Made by a program: the position numbers and the translations under genes. A DNA stretch of 64,000 nucleotides, from NCBI RefSeq assembly GCF_963676685.1, contig NC_092344.1, positions 44,290,830 to 44,354,829 on the forward strand, given 5' to 3'. The notes below the pieces were generated by a model, which saw nothing but the letters and a program-made list of their open reading frames with translations, made no database searches and was not told the origin of the DNA. This document shows, one piece after another, positions 46,425 to 57,782 of this stretch (the stretch's first letter is position 1; each line of letters opens with the position of its first letter). The DNA is from Mytilus edulis (taxonomy: Eukaryota; Mollusca; Bivalvia; Mytilida; Mytilidae).

Positions 46425-49400
46425 ATGATCATGCATTCAACTAAGACATTTCTTGTGAGATTTTTTGTGAGTGTTGCATTGATATTAGATGGTAAGTTAA
46501 AACGTATACTTAAGATCAAATATATTGTTCTGTATTATGGTAAAAAAGGTTATAATCTAAAATTTTAAAAAGTTTTCTACGAATCAAGAGTTTACTTGTA
46601 TTTCTCTCTGCAAATAAACAATAATTTTTCATAAGCCACTGTCTGTGAAAAGCAAAAAAAGCAAAAACAAAACTTTATGTGATCGCATTTTAACTAATAA
46701 ATGAATTGAAGTCTTAGAGGTCGAACGATGTTGAAATCTACTAAATACATAGAAAGAACACAAAAAGGAATAAATTAAGCAAGCTTAAAAAACCTGAGGG
46801 AATTGCACAAACTACAAACGTAACGAGATTATCTTCGTAGAAATTACAAATTAGAAATAATGAAATCTTGATTTTTTTTTACTTTAATCAGTGACATGTC
46901 AATGTTCATACGATTCTAGTACAGACTGCATGAGCCAAGTCATTAAGAAAGGTAAATAAAAATGCTTTTATTATCGTTTTGATATACATTCTCCATATTA
47001 GTCTATCACTGTTTTATTCTAATCTAATACTAGAAAACGGGATTTTTAAGATGTCCGAGTTAAATGAATCTTCCATTCTCTTTTATGTATGACTACTATA
47101 TATGTGGTTATACAAGAAACAACAGTAAATGTGTAAATAATTAATCACAAAGACATGGACTCTAAACCGCAAATAGCAGATGGTTGGATTGAGCTGTTGT
47201 TTATTTGAAACCATTGCAAAATTGTGTGTTGCTTCAGCGTGGACACTGATTTAGAATAATAAAACTTTAGATTGACAGTTAAACGTCAGACAAACAACAT
47301 CATGTATGTCATAACTAGTGACAGTTTGAGATACTGTTTAAACTTGAGTATACATAAACCCAAGCAGATTTTATTTCATTGATTATGCATACTTATCTTT
47401 ATGTTACAAAAGGTTCGTTTCAGTTACCATGTTGAGAGAAGACCATCTAAAATTGCAATAACGCATATCTTATGTATTTCAGATTGTTTCTGCAGTTGCT
47501 TGGAGGCAAAAATAGATGCATATTATACTACAAAACTGAAAGTTCAAGCCAATTATTTATGTACACATTTTCTTAAAGAGTGTAAAGACATATGGACCCT
47601 TTCTTTTAGCTACACAGTTGTCAATATTTCAACATTAAATGAGGAACTGTATACCAGTGAAAGAATATCCGTGCCTCATAATCAGGTATATTAAAAAAAA
47701 GACATCAATTTATTAAAAAATTACTGACCGTACTGGTAAAATTTGTTGTTGTTTGTTTATTTTGTTATCGAAAAAGTAACTGAAATAAAACCGTACCTTG
47801 ACCTATAATGATTTACTTTCATAAATTTGGATGGAGAGTTGTCTCATTTGCACTCATCTCACATCTTCCTAAATCTATCTTCCCCAAATATATGATACAG
47901 ACTCGAGCAACTTATTTCGTTTTGACGTTGAGATAGCATATCTTATACCAGTAGTTGTATATATGTATCATAGTGCTATCATCGCTTATTTCCATTTGCT
48001 ATGATCACTGTTTTGGTTTCGTTCTTGTTTCGTAACACATCATTGGATAATCATATTGCTAGAAGCGAACATTTTTTAATTCAATATGTTATTCAATATA
48101 CATGGGCAACACGATTTGTGTCACAGATGGAGCAGGATCGTCTTACCCGATCCGGATTACCTGAGATCAAAATTGGTTTTGGTGGATTCGTGTTGCTCAG
48201 ATTTTACTTTTCTATTTGTGTTTTGTTTACTGTTGTTTGCCTTTTAAATCGTTTATTATTATTATTTTACAATGGCGTTGTCAGTGAAATTTGGACCTGC
48301 AATCAGAACAAAAGCTTATACATTTTTTTCTTCTAGATCTAATATAGAATGAAGAATATATAAAGTATACTATGAGTAAAAATAGAATTAATAATATACT
48401 TTTTTCATTTGATTTAATTTGTTGTCATCCCAAACTACAGTTATACTTCTTTTTTTATATTTTGCTAGGAAATTGTGACGGAGATTAAAGAGTTACAAAT
48501 AGCAGGAAAATATAACATAAAAGTAAGTAGAGCTAACATAAGAAAAAAACCAAAATCATGTATGATATGTTCTCCGGGCATACAGGTGTTTCTAGGAAGC
48601 GTTTCATCATGTACGCGAGAAATAGAAGCTTGGAGAATCAATCATGTGCAAAAATGACAATCAACGATACCAGCTATGTAATTTTTAATAACTGATGCGC
48701 TTTTCGTCTACAAGTACACATTATTGATGGTTTCAATTAAAAAAAAGTATAAGGACTAATAGAGTATTTGACGTACGAAAATCCGAAAGGTTTACCAAAC
48801 ATAGCTAAGGTTATCTATCATTCGGGTTGAAAAAACTTAATATTTCGAAAAAAAAATGTATTCAAAGATTTAGAAACAGTTCATTTACAAAAATGACCAT
48901 ATTAATAATATTTCAAGTCGTGAACATTAAAGTTCTGAATTCTGATCTATAGGTTACGTTAGAAAATATAGAAAAAAATAAGAACATACTTTACAGAAGT
49001 CAAAACCACAAACAATAAACTTTTAAGTTGTTTAAACGTTTTTATTATTGATGTTTTATCTTACTTTACTGTAATTATAATGAATACTTATAAAAGATGT
49101 TTTATTTAAATATTCTAATCAATTTGATTATTTGTTTAGCATCTATTTGTTTTTGCAGATTAAACCCTCTTGTACTATTTGTGGCAGTGGTTGTAAAGTC
49201 ATACATTTATCAAGTAAGTACCGACTCTATAATAATATGAGTGATGCCTAGGATTACACGTAGACTTACGATAACGATAAAAATAAGGGGTGTTCTCAAA
49301 ATGAAAAGATAAATTCAATTGGGATACACATTCAAATGAAATGGTGTGTTTGTTTTGATGTAAATAAGTATTTTTGATGACACACACATGCACAAAACTT

Positions 49401-52203
49401 ATTGTCACAACAGATGTGAATCGTCAAAAAGTCCTCATAACTTTGTTTTTTTTTTTCATTCTCCGATTCCGATGTCGTGGTAAACTTTTAATCTTGTAGT
49501 GCATAATAAATCAATTTAATTTTCTACATTTCCTGGACTGCATATTTCTGGGGTTTGTCTTATGTAAGGTTCCAATTCTAGATATGCGTACAGATTTATG
49601 TTGTCGACCAGCAAATACAGCTCATTCAGGAATGGAAATGTGTGTCTTATATTTCTGATCAACATGTAGTGCTGATGCCAAAGAAATCGTACTCAACATA
49701 AAATATCTTGTTTTTGTTCAATATTACAACTGGACTGTGAATGCAGTGACAATGTCTTTATCTTACCTCCTATACATTTCTAGGAATGTGATTGGTTAAA
49801 AGCGTCCGCGTGAAGACCGTGTATATTTCATATTAGGTTAGTAGGGAGGCGGGGCTTATTTCATACACGGTTAGTAGTGGAGTTACGTCCCTTTATAAAA
49901 ACAAAACGGAACTGAGAAAAATCTTAAAAGTTTCAACAGACGAAGAAATTGATAATTAAGATTGAAATAAATTCATTAAACACATTTAAACCTAACAAGT
50001 TGTTATCGTTAGCTATTCTTGGTGGATCAATGGCAGTAGTTTCTTAATGAAGACTGGCTTGCTCATTTTGACAGGTCACTAGTCTAAATTTTACACGTTA
50101 AGATAGTCGGTAAGATAAATTCGTTACATAGTTTGCTAGTGACCAAATACGGTATATATGGGGTCAGTAAATTCCATATGGGGATTCGAGCTTCGGTCAC
50201 ACCCTATATGGAATTTACCGACCCCATATATACCGTATTAGGTCACTAGCACACTATGTAACTAATAATGTCCTGTGAAATACTGTTCCTGTGGATCCGT
50301 TATCTGCTATTAACTTTCGATTGATAATTCTATGGTTAACGGAAGCTTTGGCCACCCACCATGTAAGTTCTACATGCCAATCACTCAAATAAAGGCCAAT
50401 AAATATGACTATTATATAATTGTTTTTGAATTATATATACCTATATGTGTTTCATTTTCGGTAATCGAAACACCAACGGCTTAGTTGTCAGAAACTATTT
50501 GATGATACGGGTACGATTGTAACCATAACATAATTCTGTTTCTTTTTTTCGGTGCACATGTCTTGTAAATTTTAATTTATCTTCTACAGAAATGAAAATA
50601 TTTATCGTTTAAAAAAATCGTTTGACATTCATTTAATTCAAAATAGGGTGCACAAACATCCGTGTACTTTAAAGACAACCTGATTGATAATTTCATTTTA
50701 GAAAATACGACTATATATAAAAAATCTCACCGGTCAAAAATATTGTTTGATTTGAATTGCATTTAAAGCTAGGTTCACCATTAGAACATCCGTGTACTTT
50801 AAGAGGCAAAATCAGATTGCTTTCAGAATATATAAACTAAATTATTAAATAGACTGTTTTCATGCTTCATTTAATTTAAAATGCAATGCATGTATATTGT
50901 TACTGCATCCTAAGTTACTTTTTTCAAATGTAACAACGAAAAGTAGTCTTCATCAAAACAATTCTAAACCTAAACACTGATATGAGAAGTTATGTATTTC
51001 TTTAATGGGCAATAAATAAAGGCAACAGTAGAATACAACTGTTCAAAAGTCATAAATCGATTTAGAGAAAACAAACGCGGGTTACAAATTAAAAGCAAAC
51101 GAAACACATCAATTATAAGAGGAAAACAACGAAACAACAGAACACTGAAGTGCAACAAAAACAAACGACGATGCAACATACATAGAAACAAACTATAAGA
51201 TAACAACTTGATATATGTAATTTTGAATTCGTATGCAAACAAATCCAACCATACTTGCATACACAATTTCATTTTATGATTTATCATATTTACAATATGA
51301 AAAATTATCTAATTAGGATATTCATCCGTTGGCGTAGTTTTCATGCATAACAAACCCGATAATAAAGTAAAATGACGTCGTCTCAATCAAAATAGTTTGA
51401 CGGAATCAAAACGATTTGAATTAAGTAGATTTTGTTTATAAATCATTCATTTAAGCACACACACGTTGTGTAAAATATACGAATTTCAAAACAGACAGGA
51501 ACATATGAAAACATGACAAGGATTATTGTGAAACCGGTAATATATTAGTGTTACATAGAATAATCCCTTCCGAACAGGAACATTGTAAAACCGGTTATAT
51601 ACATGAGTAAGAAGTGTCACTGGAAATCGTTATTCCTTTTTATATGTGTTTGTCTGTAAAAATAGAAATAAAGAAGCCAAAGGGAAATGCCGTTTGTTTA
51701 TATTTTAGACAAACTAAACAACTTCAAAACACTAGTCAATGGAATTGCTTATCACAATTTTAATTGGGATATATGTTTCATTATAGTTTATAGTCAGGCT
51801 TATAGTTTGTTTCCCTCGGATTTAATTTGAAATCCGGATTTGTTTTTGGTAAATCAATTTATTACTATTGAACAGGATATACTATTGTTGCCACTTTCCA
51901 TTCCTATAACTTCTGTATCAATTTGGATTAATATCTTATATAAAAAAGTAACACTATGAAATAGCAATTTGAACACAAGTGATATATAGAGTTACATTTC
52001 TTTTGTTTACAGGCATTCAAATAACAAAAGGAAAGGGACCAAAGAAATCCACTGGTAAACAGTATTTAACGGACTTTATTTCTTTGCCTGTTTTAGTCAC
52101 TTTTGTCTGTGTTTTGGTGATCAGCATTTTATTGGTAATAATATTGACTCAAAAAAACGAAAGACACTGGAATCAAATTCCTGTTTCGGAAACACACATA
52201 TAA
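46425..52203 (+). CDS. Receptor E: divergent tail-less IL-17-receptor-like membrane protein (209 aa, 6 exons)
   Basis: Exons are 46425-46491, 46892-46951, 47483-47685, 48469-48522, 49159-49213 and 52013-52203 (630 nt; phases 1,1,0,0,1). Exon 1 is a signal peptide with a hydrophobic FFVSVALIL core; ATG 46431 is an alternative start. Exon 2 has TCQC...DC, one Cys more than the other copies. Exon 3 begins CFCSCLEAKI, keeps the two later Cys, has an NIS sequon, but replaces the family Y-x-LWF motif with IWTLSFSY. Exon 4 is the shortest of the array (18 codons, ending KYNIK). Exon 5 reads IKPSCTICGSGC. A lysine-rich linker leads to a membrane span at about 168-192, then about 17 residues and the stop. 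AG just before the ATG (TTTACAGAT) could be an acceptor for a 5' UTR exon. Inferred role: decoy or accessory receptor, the most derived member. Confidence 0.75.
47795..47870 (+). repeat. R3-related fragment, intron 3 of receptor E
   Basis: CGTACCTTGACCTATAATGA, TTTGGATGGAGAGTTGTCTC and CTCATCTCACATCTTCCT match 25130-25220. Confidence 0.5.
48098..48310 (+). repeat. R2 retroelement 3'-end repeat, intron 3 of receptor E
   Basis: GGGCAACACGATTTGTGTCA, AGATGGAGCAGGATCGTCTT, TACCTGAGATCAAAATTGGT and AATGGCGTTGTCAGTGAAAT show the R2 order. The 111-aa ORF at 48001 is inside the repeat and is not a gene. Confidence 0.65.
48665..48855 (+). repeat. R1 repeat, intron 4 of receptor E
   Basis: CGATACCAGCTATGTAATTT, CTGATGCGCTTTTCGTCTAC, CGAAAATCCGAAAGGTTTAC and GCTAAGGTTATCTATCATTC follow the R1 order, ending TTAATATTTCGAAAA. 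Confidence 0.55.
50123..50262. repeat. Foldback element with ~60-bp arms, intron 5 of receptor E
   Basis: GTTACATAGTTTGCTAGTGA...TTCCATATGGGG (50123-50183) is repeated inversely at 50201-50262 (...GGTCACTAGCACACTATGTA), with few mismatches and a ~17-nt loop. A shorter related piece with CAGGTCACTAG lies at 50070-50082. No coding potential. Confidence 0.75.
51015..51200 (+). repeat. 'aaggcaacagtag' dispersed repeat, intron 5 of receptor E
   Basis: AAAGGCAACAGTAGAATACA, CATAAATCGATTTAGAGAAA and AACGAAACAACAGAACACTG match 21778 and 13331. The 105-aa minus ORF overlaps it and the same is seen in other copies. Confidence 0.6.
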
Positions 52204-52859
52204 ATTGTTGTCGTAACCTGTGTTTAGGACACTGTTGAATTGGAAATGTGCAATGAAACTCATAATGCGTTCACGATTTTATATGTATATATAGCAATGT
52301 AATAATGTCACCTTCGTAAAGAATGATTTAAATTGATTGCAAAATCATCCGATCAAAATATCGCTCGTTTTAATATAAATGAAAGCTGAACTGTAATAAG
52401 AAGTTCAAATCTAAAAGTATGGACGTGAAGGAAAGATATACACATTTAATATTTTTAGAAAGATTCACCCATATAATTGTACGGGTTCTGAGTGAGACAT
52501 GGATAGGTTTGTGGTGAAATCATCGATCCTGTATAATAGAAAGTCTTTAAATGTTTACGATTTTTTAAAAGAATTAAGAATTTTAATGTGGTTTTAAGAC
52601 ACTTTTTGATTGTAATTTAAACATGTAATTCGTATTTCCGACTTTCGCAAGAACCTTACTAGGCTTGCAGGTCCTTATTAATTGTATCTGTTCTTTATAA
52701 TATTTATCAGGTTTTGGATTTAGTATTTGTTTTGCCTCGCAAATCATTGAAGTGAAGTCAATTGTCGAAATGTAAATCTGTTGACGTAAAACTGGTACAT
52801 AATAGTTTATACTTACTCTTTCAAAAATAGAAGAAAAGACCTGTAGATCTTCAGATAGC

Positions 52860-53185
52860 TATTTATGCAAACTCCAAACAAAAGGAAACAACTACTTCCC
52901 TTTCATGATTATGACCTACCGAATTAGACTATTTACCGGATTTGTAATCACATAAGCAACACGACGGGTGCCACATGTGGAGCAGGATCTGCTTACCCTT
53001 CCGGAGCACCTGAGATCACCCCTTGTTTTTGGTGGGGTTCGTGTTGTTTATTCTTTAGTTTTCTATGTTGTGTCGTGTGTACTATTGTTTTTCTGTTTGT
53101 CTTTTTCATTTTTAGCCATGGCGTTGTCAGTTTGTTTTAGATTTATGAGTTTGACTGTCCCTTTGGTATCTTTCGTCCCTCTTCT
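52860..53185 (+). repeat. R2 retroelement 3'-end repeat
   Basis: Opens with CTTCCCTTTTCATGATTATG and GACCTACCGAATTAGACTAT, then AGCAACACGACGGGTGCCAC, ATGTGGAGCAGGATCTGCTT, CCTGAGATCACCCCTTGTTT and AGCCATGGCGTTGTCAGTTT, ending in TTTGGTATCTTTCGTCCCTC. It is the cleanest plus-orientation copy. Confidence 0.7.
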
Positions 53186-54064
53186 ACAACACAACATATC
53201 GTTAGAAAGATTAAGAACGTTCCAAGGGGAAAAAATCATAAGTCATACATCTGGAAGACAGACCATCCCAAAATGCCAAGTCATGAGGAAAAATCTACAA
53301 ACAATATTAGAAAAGTACACCACTGTTATACAACATCTTACGATTGAATATAGCTATATAAAAGAATGGTGTAAATCGGGTACTCAAAAGAATACAGCGG
53401 TTGAAGTCATAAAACTTTGCTCAGTGCTCGGAGCACAAAATTCATGCTCGAAACATGAAATCCAGTATTTTGATTGGTTGATTTTGAGTATGAAAACGAA
53501 GATCTGACTCGAAAGTTTTATGACTTCAAGGCCAGAAACACACATTCCAATATAAATATAGCAATGCAGAGAAGAAACTACCAGTTTAGTTATAGTTTTC
53601 AGGTCGAATAAAAACAACGATTTAACAAAATACTGAACAATTATTTTTATAAGATAGTGCTGTGTTTGAAGGATCGTTTATCCATCAATCTTGCGAAGTC
53701 ATTGTTACCTTAATGACAAAAAATCCGTGTTGCACATTTTTTTTAACACTGAAGTCTTTATGTTTAATGATTTTCATTTGATATGAAGGATAATATTAAA
53801 CGAATTCACTTTCAATTGTATATGGAATAAAATTGTTTAAAAATACATATCTCTTGTCATGTGGTCAATGTTTGTTACAATGCTTCAGTAAATGAACCTA
53901 ACATTTTGAAATTGATAATAAATGATTCCAAATAAATTCGTTGTTTTTATTGTCATCACGTTAGTTATGAATTGATTTCAATGTTTGCACATCTTTATAA
54001 TAAGAAGGTCAATTTCATAATTATAAAGCAGCTCAATGTGTATCGAACTTCGATAAAAAATGCA

Positions 54065-54310
54065 AGTTGTCGTTTGTTGATGTGCTTCATAAGTGTTTCT
54101 CGTTTCTCGTTTTTTTTTTTAATAGATTAGACCGTTGGTTTTCCTGTTTAAATGAGTATACACTAGATATTTTTGGGGCCCTTTATAGATTTCTTTTCGG
54201 TGTGAACTACGGCTCTGTGTTGAATGCCGTACTTTAACCTTTTATGGTTTACATTTACAAATTGACTTGGATAGGTAGTTGTTTTATTTGCGTTTTTATC
54301 ACATTGTCTT
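54065..54310 (+). repeat. R3-related repeat, diverged
   Basis: AAGTTGTCGTTTGTTGATGT, TAGACCGTTGGTTTTCCTGT, TACGGCTCTGTGTTGAATGC and a TGGATAGGTAGTTGTTTTAT block resemble R3 and 58405-58800 (inverse). Confidence 0.5.
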
Positions 54311-54339
54311 ACAAGCAAGTCTTGGTCATATTTTAACTT

Positions 54340-54990
54340 ACATCTTTAACCAATGAGGGTTGGTTGGAAACAAAAATTTACGACAGAAGAGATTGCAGCT
54401 TACCAATTGTGAACTGTCCATTGCTATGCGGCAACATTCCAGAATCACCTGTATGCTGAGTTTATATTCTCAATTGAAACGATATTCCCGGGCTAGTATT
54501 TCCTTTCGTGGTATCCTTGATAGAGAGTTGCTGCGGACAAGAAAGCATTTAAAGCAAGAGTTCCAAATGGTGAAGTTGAAATAATTCCTTCGTAAATTTT
54601 ACTGATGCCATCGCGAGTTGATTGATCGTTATAGAATATTCTTTTCACAGATGATAGCGGATATGTTCCTTATGTCGGAATTACAATCCACTTCCCTTTT
54701 CACCACGAATATGACCTACTGAATTAGACTATTTACCGGGTTTGTAATAACATGAGCAACTCGACGGGTACCACATGTGGAGCAGGATCTGCCCATCCTT
54801 CCAGTGCACCTGAGATCACCCCAAGGTTTTGGTGGGATTCGTTTTACTTAGCATTTAGTTTTCCATGTTGTATCGTTTGTGCTAATGTTTGTCTGTTTGT
54901 CTTTTTATTTTTTAGACACGGGGTTGTTAGTTTATTTTTGATTTATGAGTCTTACTGTCCCTCTAGTATCTTTCCTCTCACTCTTATATA
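54340..54990 (+). mobile_element. Retroelement C-terminal remnant plus its 3' end, broken
   Basis: The ORF 54360-54584 reads YSRASISFRG, LDRELLRTRK and QEFQMVKLK, which resembles a conserved C-terminal segment of reverse transcriptases found in many invertebrate genomes (family remembered, not searched). Upstream residues of that segment appear only in another frame, so the copy is frameshifted. A stop follows MVKLK. R2 sequence (AGCAACTCGACGGGTACCAC onward) follows directly, tying R2 to this element. No intact element is present. Confidence 0.6.
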
Positions 54991-56285
54991 TATATCAGGA
55001 ACGATTTTTTTTTATGTGCGTAATGCGCGCGGTGATTTATTTGTTTTTACAAACAATGACAATCTGAAACTTTTTTTATATCGAAACGTCTGGCGTTATA
55101 TGTAAAGTGAAGTGTTTTATCGTTGTTGTTTTTTTTTTATTGAAAAACTCAAAACGTTTTCGGTATTTCGAGCGGCTTCATTGAATTCTAGGTAAATAAA
55201 AAAGAATAAAATCAAGTAAAACAGTTTAATTCAGATAGCAGGTTTTGAAAGTAATAAGTTCTTTTTTTATTAATACAAGTAACACGTAACGATAACCAGT
55301 AGACAAAACTTGTAAAATTTCTATTCAAATATTGCTGATCAACGGCGATCAATTTTGAGTCTGTGTTTTTATTAAAAATCACTTTTACATTATACCCAAA
55401 TTGGGTTGATGGCATATATGAAAAAGAGGCGAAATATATCAAAGAGCCATTCATAAAAATGGAAAGACTAAATGACAAACAAGTATATATCGGTGACCAT
55501 GACATTTTAACATATGGACCAGCTTATTGCATAACTGACAAACATGAAAGATATAACAACAGTTTATTAAAGATATCCTTATCATCTATATTTGAATAGA
55601 TGTTATTCGTTTACTCTAAAAATGAAAGTTGTCATGTTGTGTTCATGAACTGCTGTCTGCTTCTGCTTCTACTAGATAATGGTCACAATGAATTAACTGA
55701 TTATATGTCATAACTTGTTTGCCCATACAACCCGTGTGGCCCCTCTCCGATTAAAAAATATCAAATCATTTTATTAAGGTTTTATATGAAAACTGTACAA
55801 ATATTTTAACTTTTCGATTGAACTCAAATTAATCATTGGATCCTGTTCAAAAGCACTGGAACTTTGCAATAAATGAAATAAAATTTTGTATAAATGGAAA
55901 ATTTATGTTTATGGTTATAGTTATAAATAGCAAACACTTTGTGCAAATTTAGAATTCTAAATCGATCAATAAAGTTTGTGTAACGTGTGCACACTGTACA
56001 GGTGAAGTAAATAAAGGTAAAGGTAATTTGGCTTCTGCTTGAATGGTAGAAACAAATAACGACGTAAATGTATACTTATTTCTGTTAAAACGTGTTAGTG
56101 ATTTTACTGATCAAAAGACAAAATGAATCACCTTTTAACTCCTAACTAGGTGAATCTGTAGAACGCATACTATTTGCTTTTCTGTAGAAAATACATTGAG
56201 AGATAACGGATTTATCATAAATTATTGTGTTTATCAGTAAACAAAATTTATAGATTTAAACTAGGATTTGAAAATTTGTGTCAAA

Positions 56286-57782
56286 ATGTGTGAAAACCAT
56301 AGAAAACAGTTGTATTGTTTGTACTGTAAAACATGCAAACGTCTTGTATGTCCGGAGTGTATTGTAGTCACACATTCAATGCATAATTTTGACAATCTGG
56401 AGAACACTCTACGAGACAATATAGATTTGTTATCATGTGTTGCGTCGGATATACAAGATAACATCGTAAATGCGTACATTCAGCATGAAAATGCATTGGA
56501 CGAAAACATAATGGATGTGCAAAAGGAATATGACATGTTAATGAAACGAATTTCTAGACAGGAGGAAAAACTCAAGATTTTTATCCAGGAAGAATCTAAT
56601 AAATTGCGAAATAATTTAACAAATGAAAGAAATCGTGTGGTAGAATTGATAACAGAAGAAAGAGTTCATTATTATGAGAAAAGAATCAAACTTAAATTAT
56701 TTAAAGACAAAATAGAAAATAAAACTTTAATTGAAAATGATCTGAAAGATGTAATTGATACTGTGAATGAATTTGAATCAATGAATAAATTTCACCCAAA
56801 ATACATAGCGCATAAGGAAATGATGATAGACTATAAAGAAGGAAATATTACAACTCAAACAATAAACAATATATTGGGCTTCACTTCGCCGAAGAAACTG
56901 GACATACGTTTTAGTCTTCTGCAATCTCATCCTACCGATTTATCATCTATTATTACAATTGTGACTCTAGCCCCAAATATAGCATGGTTTGTAGATAACA
57001 TTTCGAATACACAATCTAAGATGTTACAGAAAATAGAAATAGGAGAAAACATTAGACACATAGACGAACACGTTGTTTCTTTATCTGATATAGACGTTTC
57101 TCCGTCGGGGGAATTATTTGCTGCATTTACAGTGGAAGGTTGCATTAAACGTTTAACATCTTCAGGCAAGTTCGAAATGTTTTATGATTGTTCGCCGCTT
57201 ATACTAAGAGGACTACACATCACAAAGTCTGGATATTTGCTGATTGGCGTTAGGGAATGTGGAATAGCTTTTCCTATAACAGATCGCAGTTCGCGACAAA
57301 TTTTAATTATTAATAATGACAAGAAACTAAAGAAAACCCTCGAGTTTGATCCATTTGGGAAACGCCTTTTCTCTGTTCCTCTTCAAATAACTACGAACAA
57401 CAATGGCGATATATGTGTAGTAGATGCTGTTAGTATGACAGAAGGAAGAGTAATTGCAGTTCGTGAATTATCAGAGATGATAAAGTGGGAGTATTTAGGC
57501 CACAAAAGTGTAAATTCTAGAAAATTTCCTTTTAATCCGGATGGCATCGTGTGTACGAAGACTGGAAATATAATAGTATGTGAAAAAGAAACACACACTC
57601 TCCATATTCTTTCAGAGTTTGGTGCATTCATACATTGTCAAAATCTTAAAACTTCGTTTGGAATTCGTTGGCCATGTAGCTTGACTATAGATAGTACAGA
57701 CCTGTTATGGATAGGATGCTCGACTGCTGCCATAGAACCCAGAAATGCAAAATTCCATATCTTAAAATTTAATCGCATTTGA
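56286..57782 (+). CDS. B-box / coiled-coil / propeller-like (TRIM-like) protein, single exon, 498 aa
   Basis: The ATG at 56286 begins MCENHRKQ; an in-frame TAG lies just upstream (56262-56264) and no earlier ATG exists in frame. Residues 2-33 hold a complete type 2 B-box zinc set: C2, H5, C14, C17, C22, C25, H30, H33. Residues ~45-180 are strongly charged and helical (coiled coil). Residues ~210-498 show repeated strand-rich blocks (DISVSPSG-type 'DIDVSPSGE', 'HITKSGYLL', 'NNNGDICVVDA', 'TKTGNIIVCE', 'STDLLWIGCS') as in NHL/TRIM2-like beta-propellers. TRIM-family proteins act in the cytosol in ubiquitin-linked and immune signalling, but this one has no RING, so ligase activity is not supported. 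Bivalves carry many such intron-less genes. The B-box begins at residue 2, so a 5' exon or an upstream start is possible. Intact, no frameshift. Confidence 0.85.
   Translation: MCENHRKQLYCLYCKTCKRLVCPECIVVTHSMHNFDNLENTLRDNIDLLSCVASDIQDNIVNAYIQHENALDENIMDVQKEYDMLMKRISRQEEKLKIFIQEESNKLRNNLTNERNRVVELITEERVHYYEKRIKLKLFKDKIENKTLIENDLKDVIDTVNEFESMNKFHPKYIAHKEMMIDYKEGNITTQTINNILGFTSPKKLDIRFSLLQSHPTDLSSIITIVTLAPNIAWFVDNISNTQSKMLQKIEIGENIRHIDEHVVSLSDIDVSPSGELFAAFTVEGCIKRLTSSGKFEMFYDCSPLILRGLHITKSGYLLIGVRECGIAFPITDRSSRQILIINNDKKLKKTLEFDPFGKRLFSVPLQITTNNNGDICVVDAVSMTEGRVIAVRELSEMIKWEYLGHKSVNSRKFPFNPDGIVCTKTGNIIVCEKETHTLHILSEFGAFIHCQNLKTSFGIRWPCSLTIDSTDLLWIGCSTAAIEPRNAKFHILKFNRI

Larger units (their letters stand above)
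52204..56285. other. Intergenic region between receptor E and the B-box gene (4.1 kb)
   Basis: It holds two R2-bearing retroelement remnants (52860-53185 and 54340-54990) and an R3-related fragment (54065-54310). The 179-aa ORF at 52968-53507 starts in R2 and runs out of it without domain features. The 78-aa ORF at 55363-55599 has no start context or recognisable motif. Nothing else can be supported. Confidence 0.6.

Noticed and set aside
46260-46568. 102-aa ORF overlapping exon 1 of receptor E
   Set aside because: It runs through the R4 repeat and then exon 1 in the receptor frame. Only the part from ATG 46425 to the donor at 46492 is supported.
52968-53507. 179-aa ORF
   Set aside because: It starts within the R2 repeat, whose other copies are not open, and continues into sequence with no domain features. 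There is no evidence of a gene.
55363-55599. 78-aa ORF near the B-box gene
   Set aside because: It has no ATG at its start, no good acceptor upstream and no motif I recognise. It may be an exon but cannot be supported.
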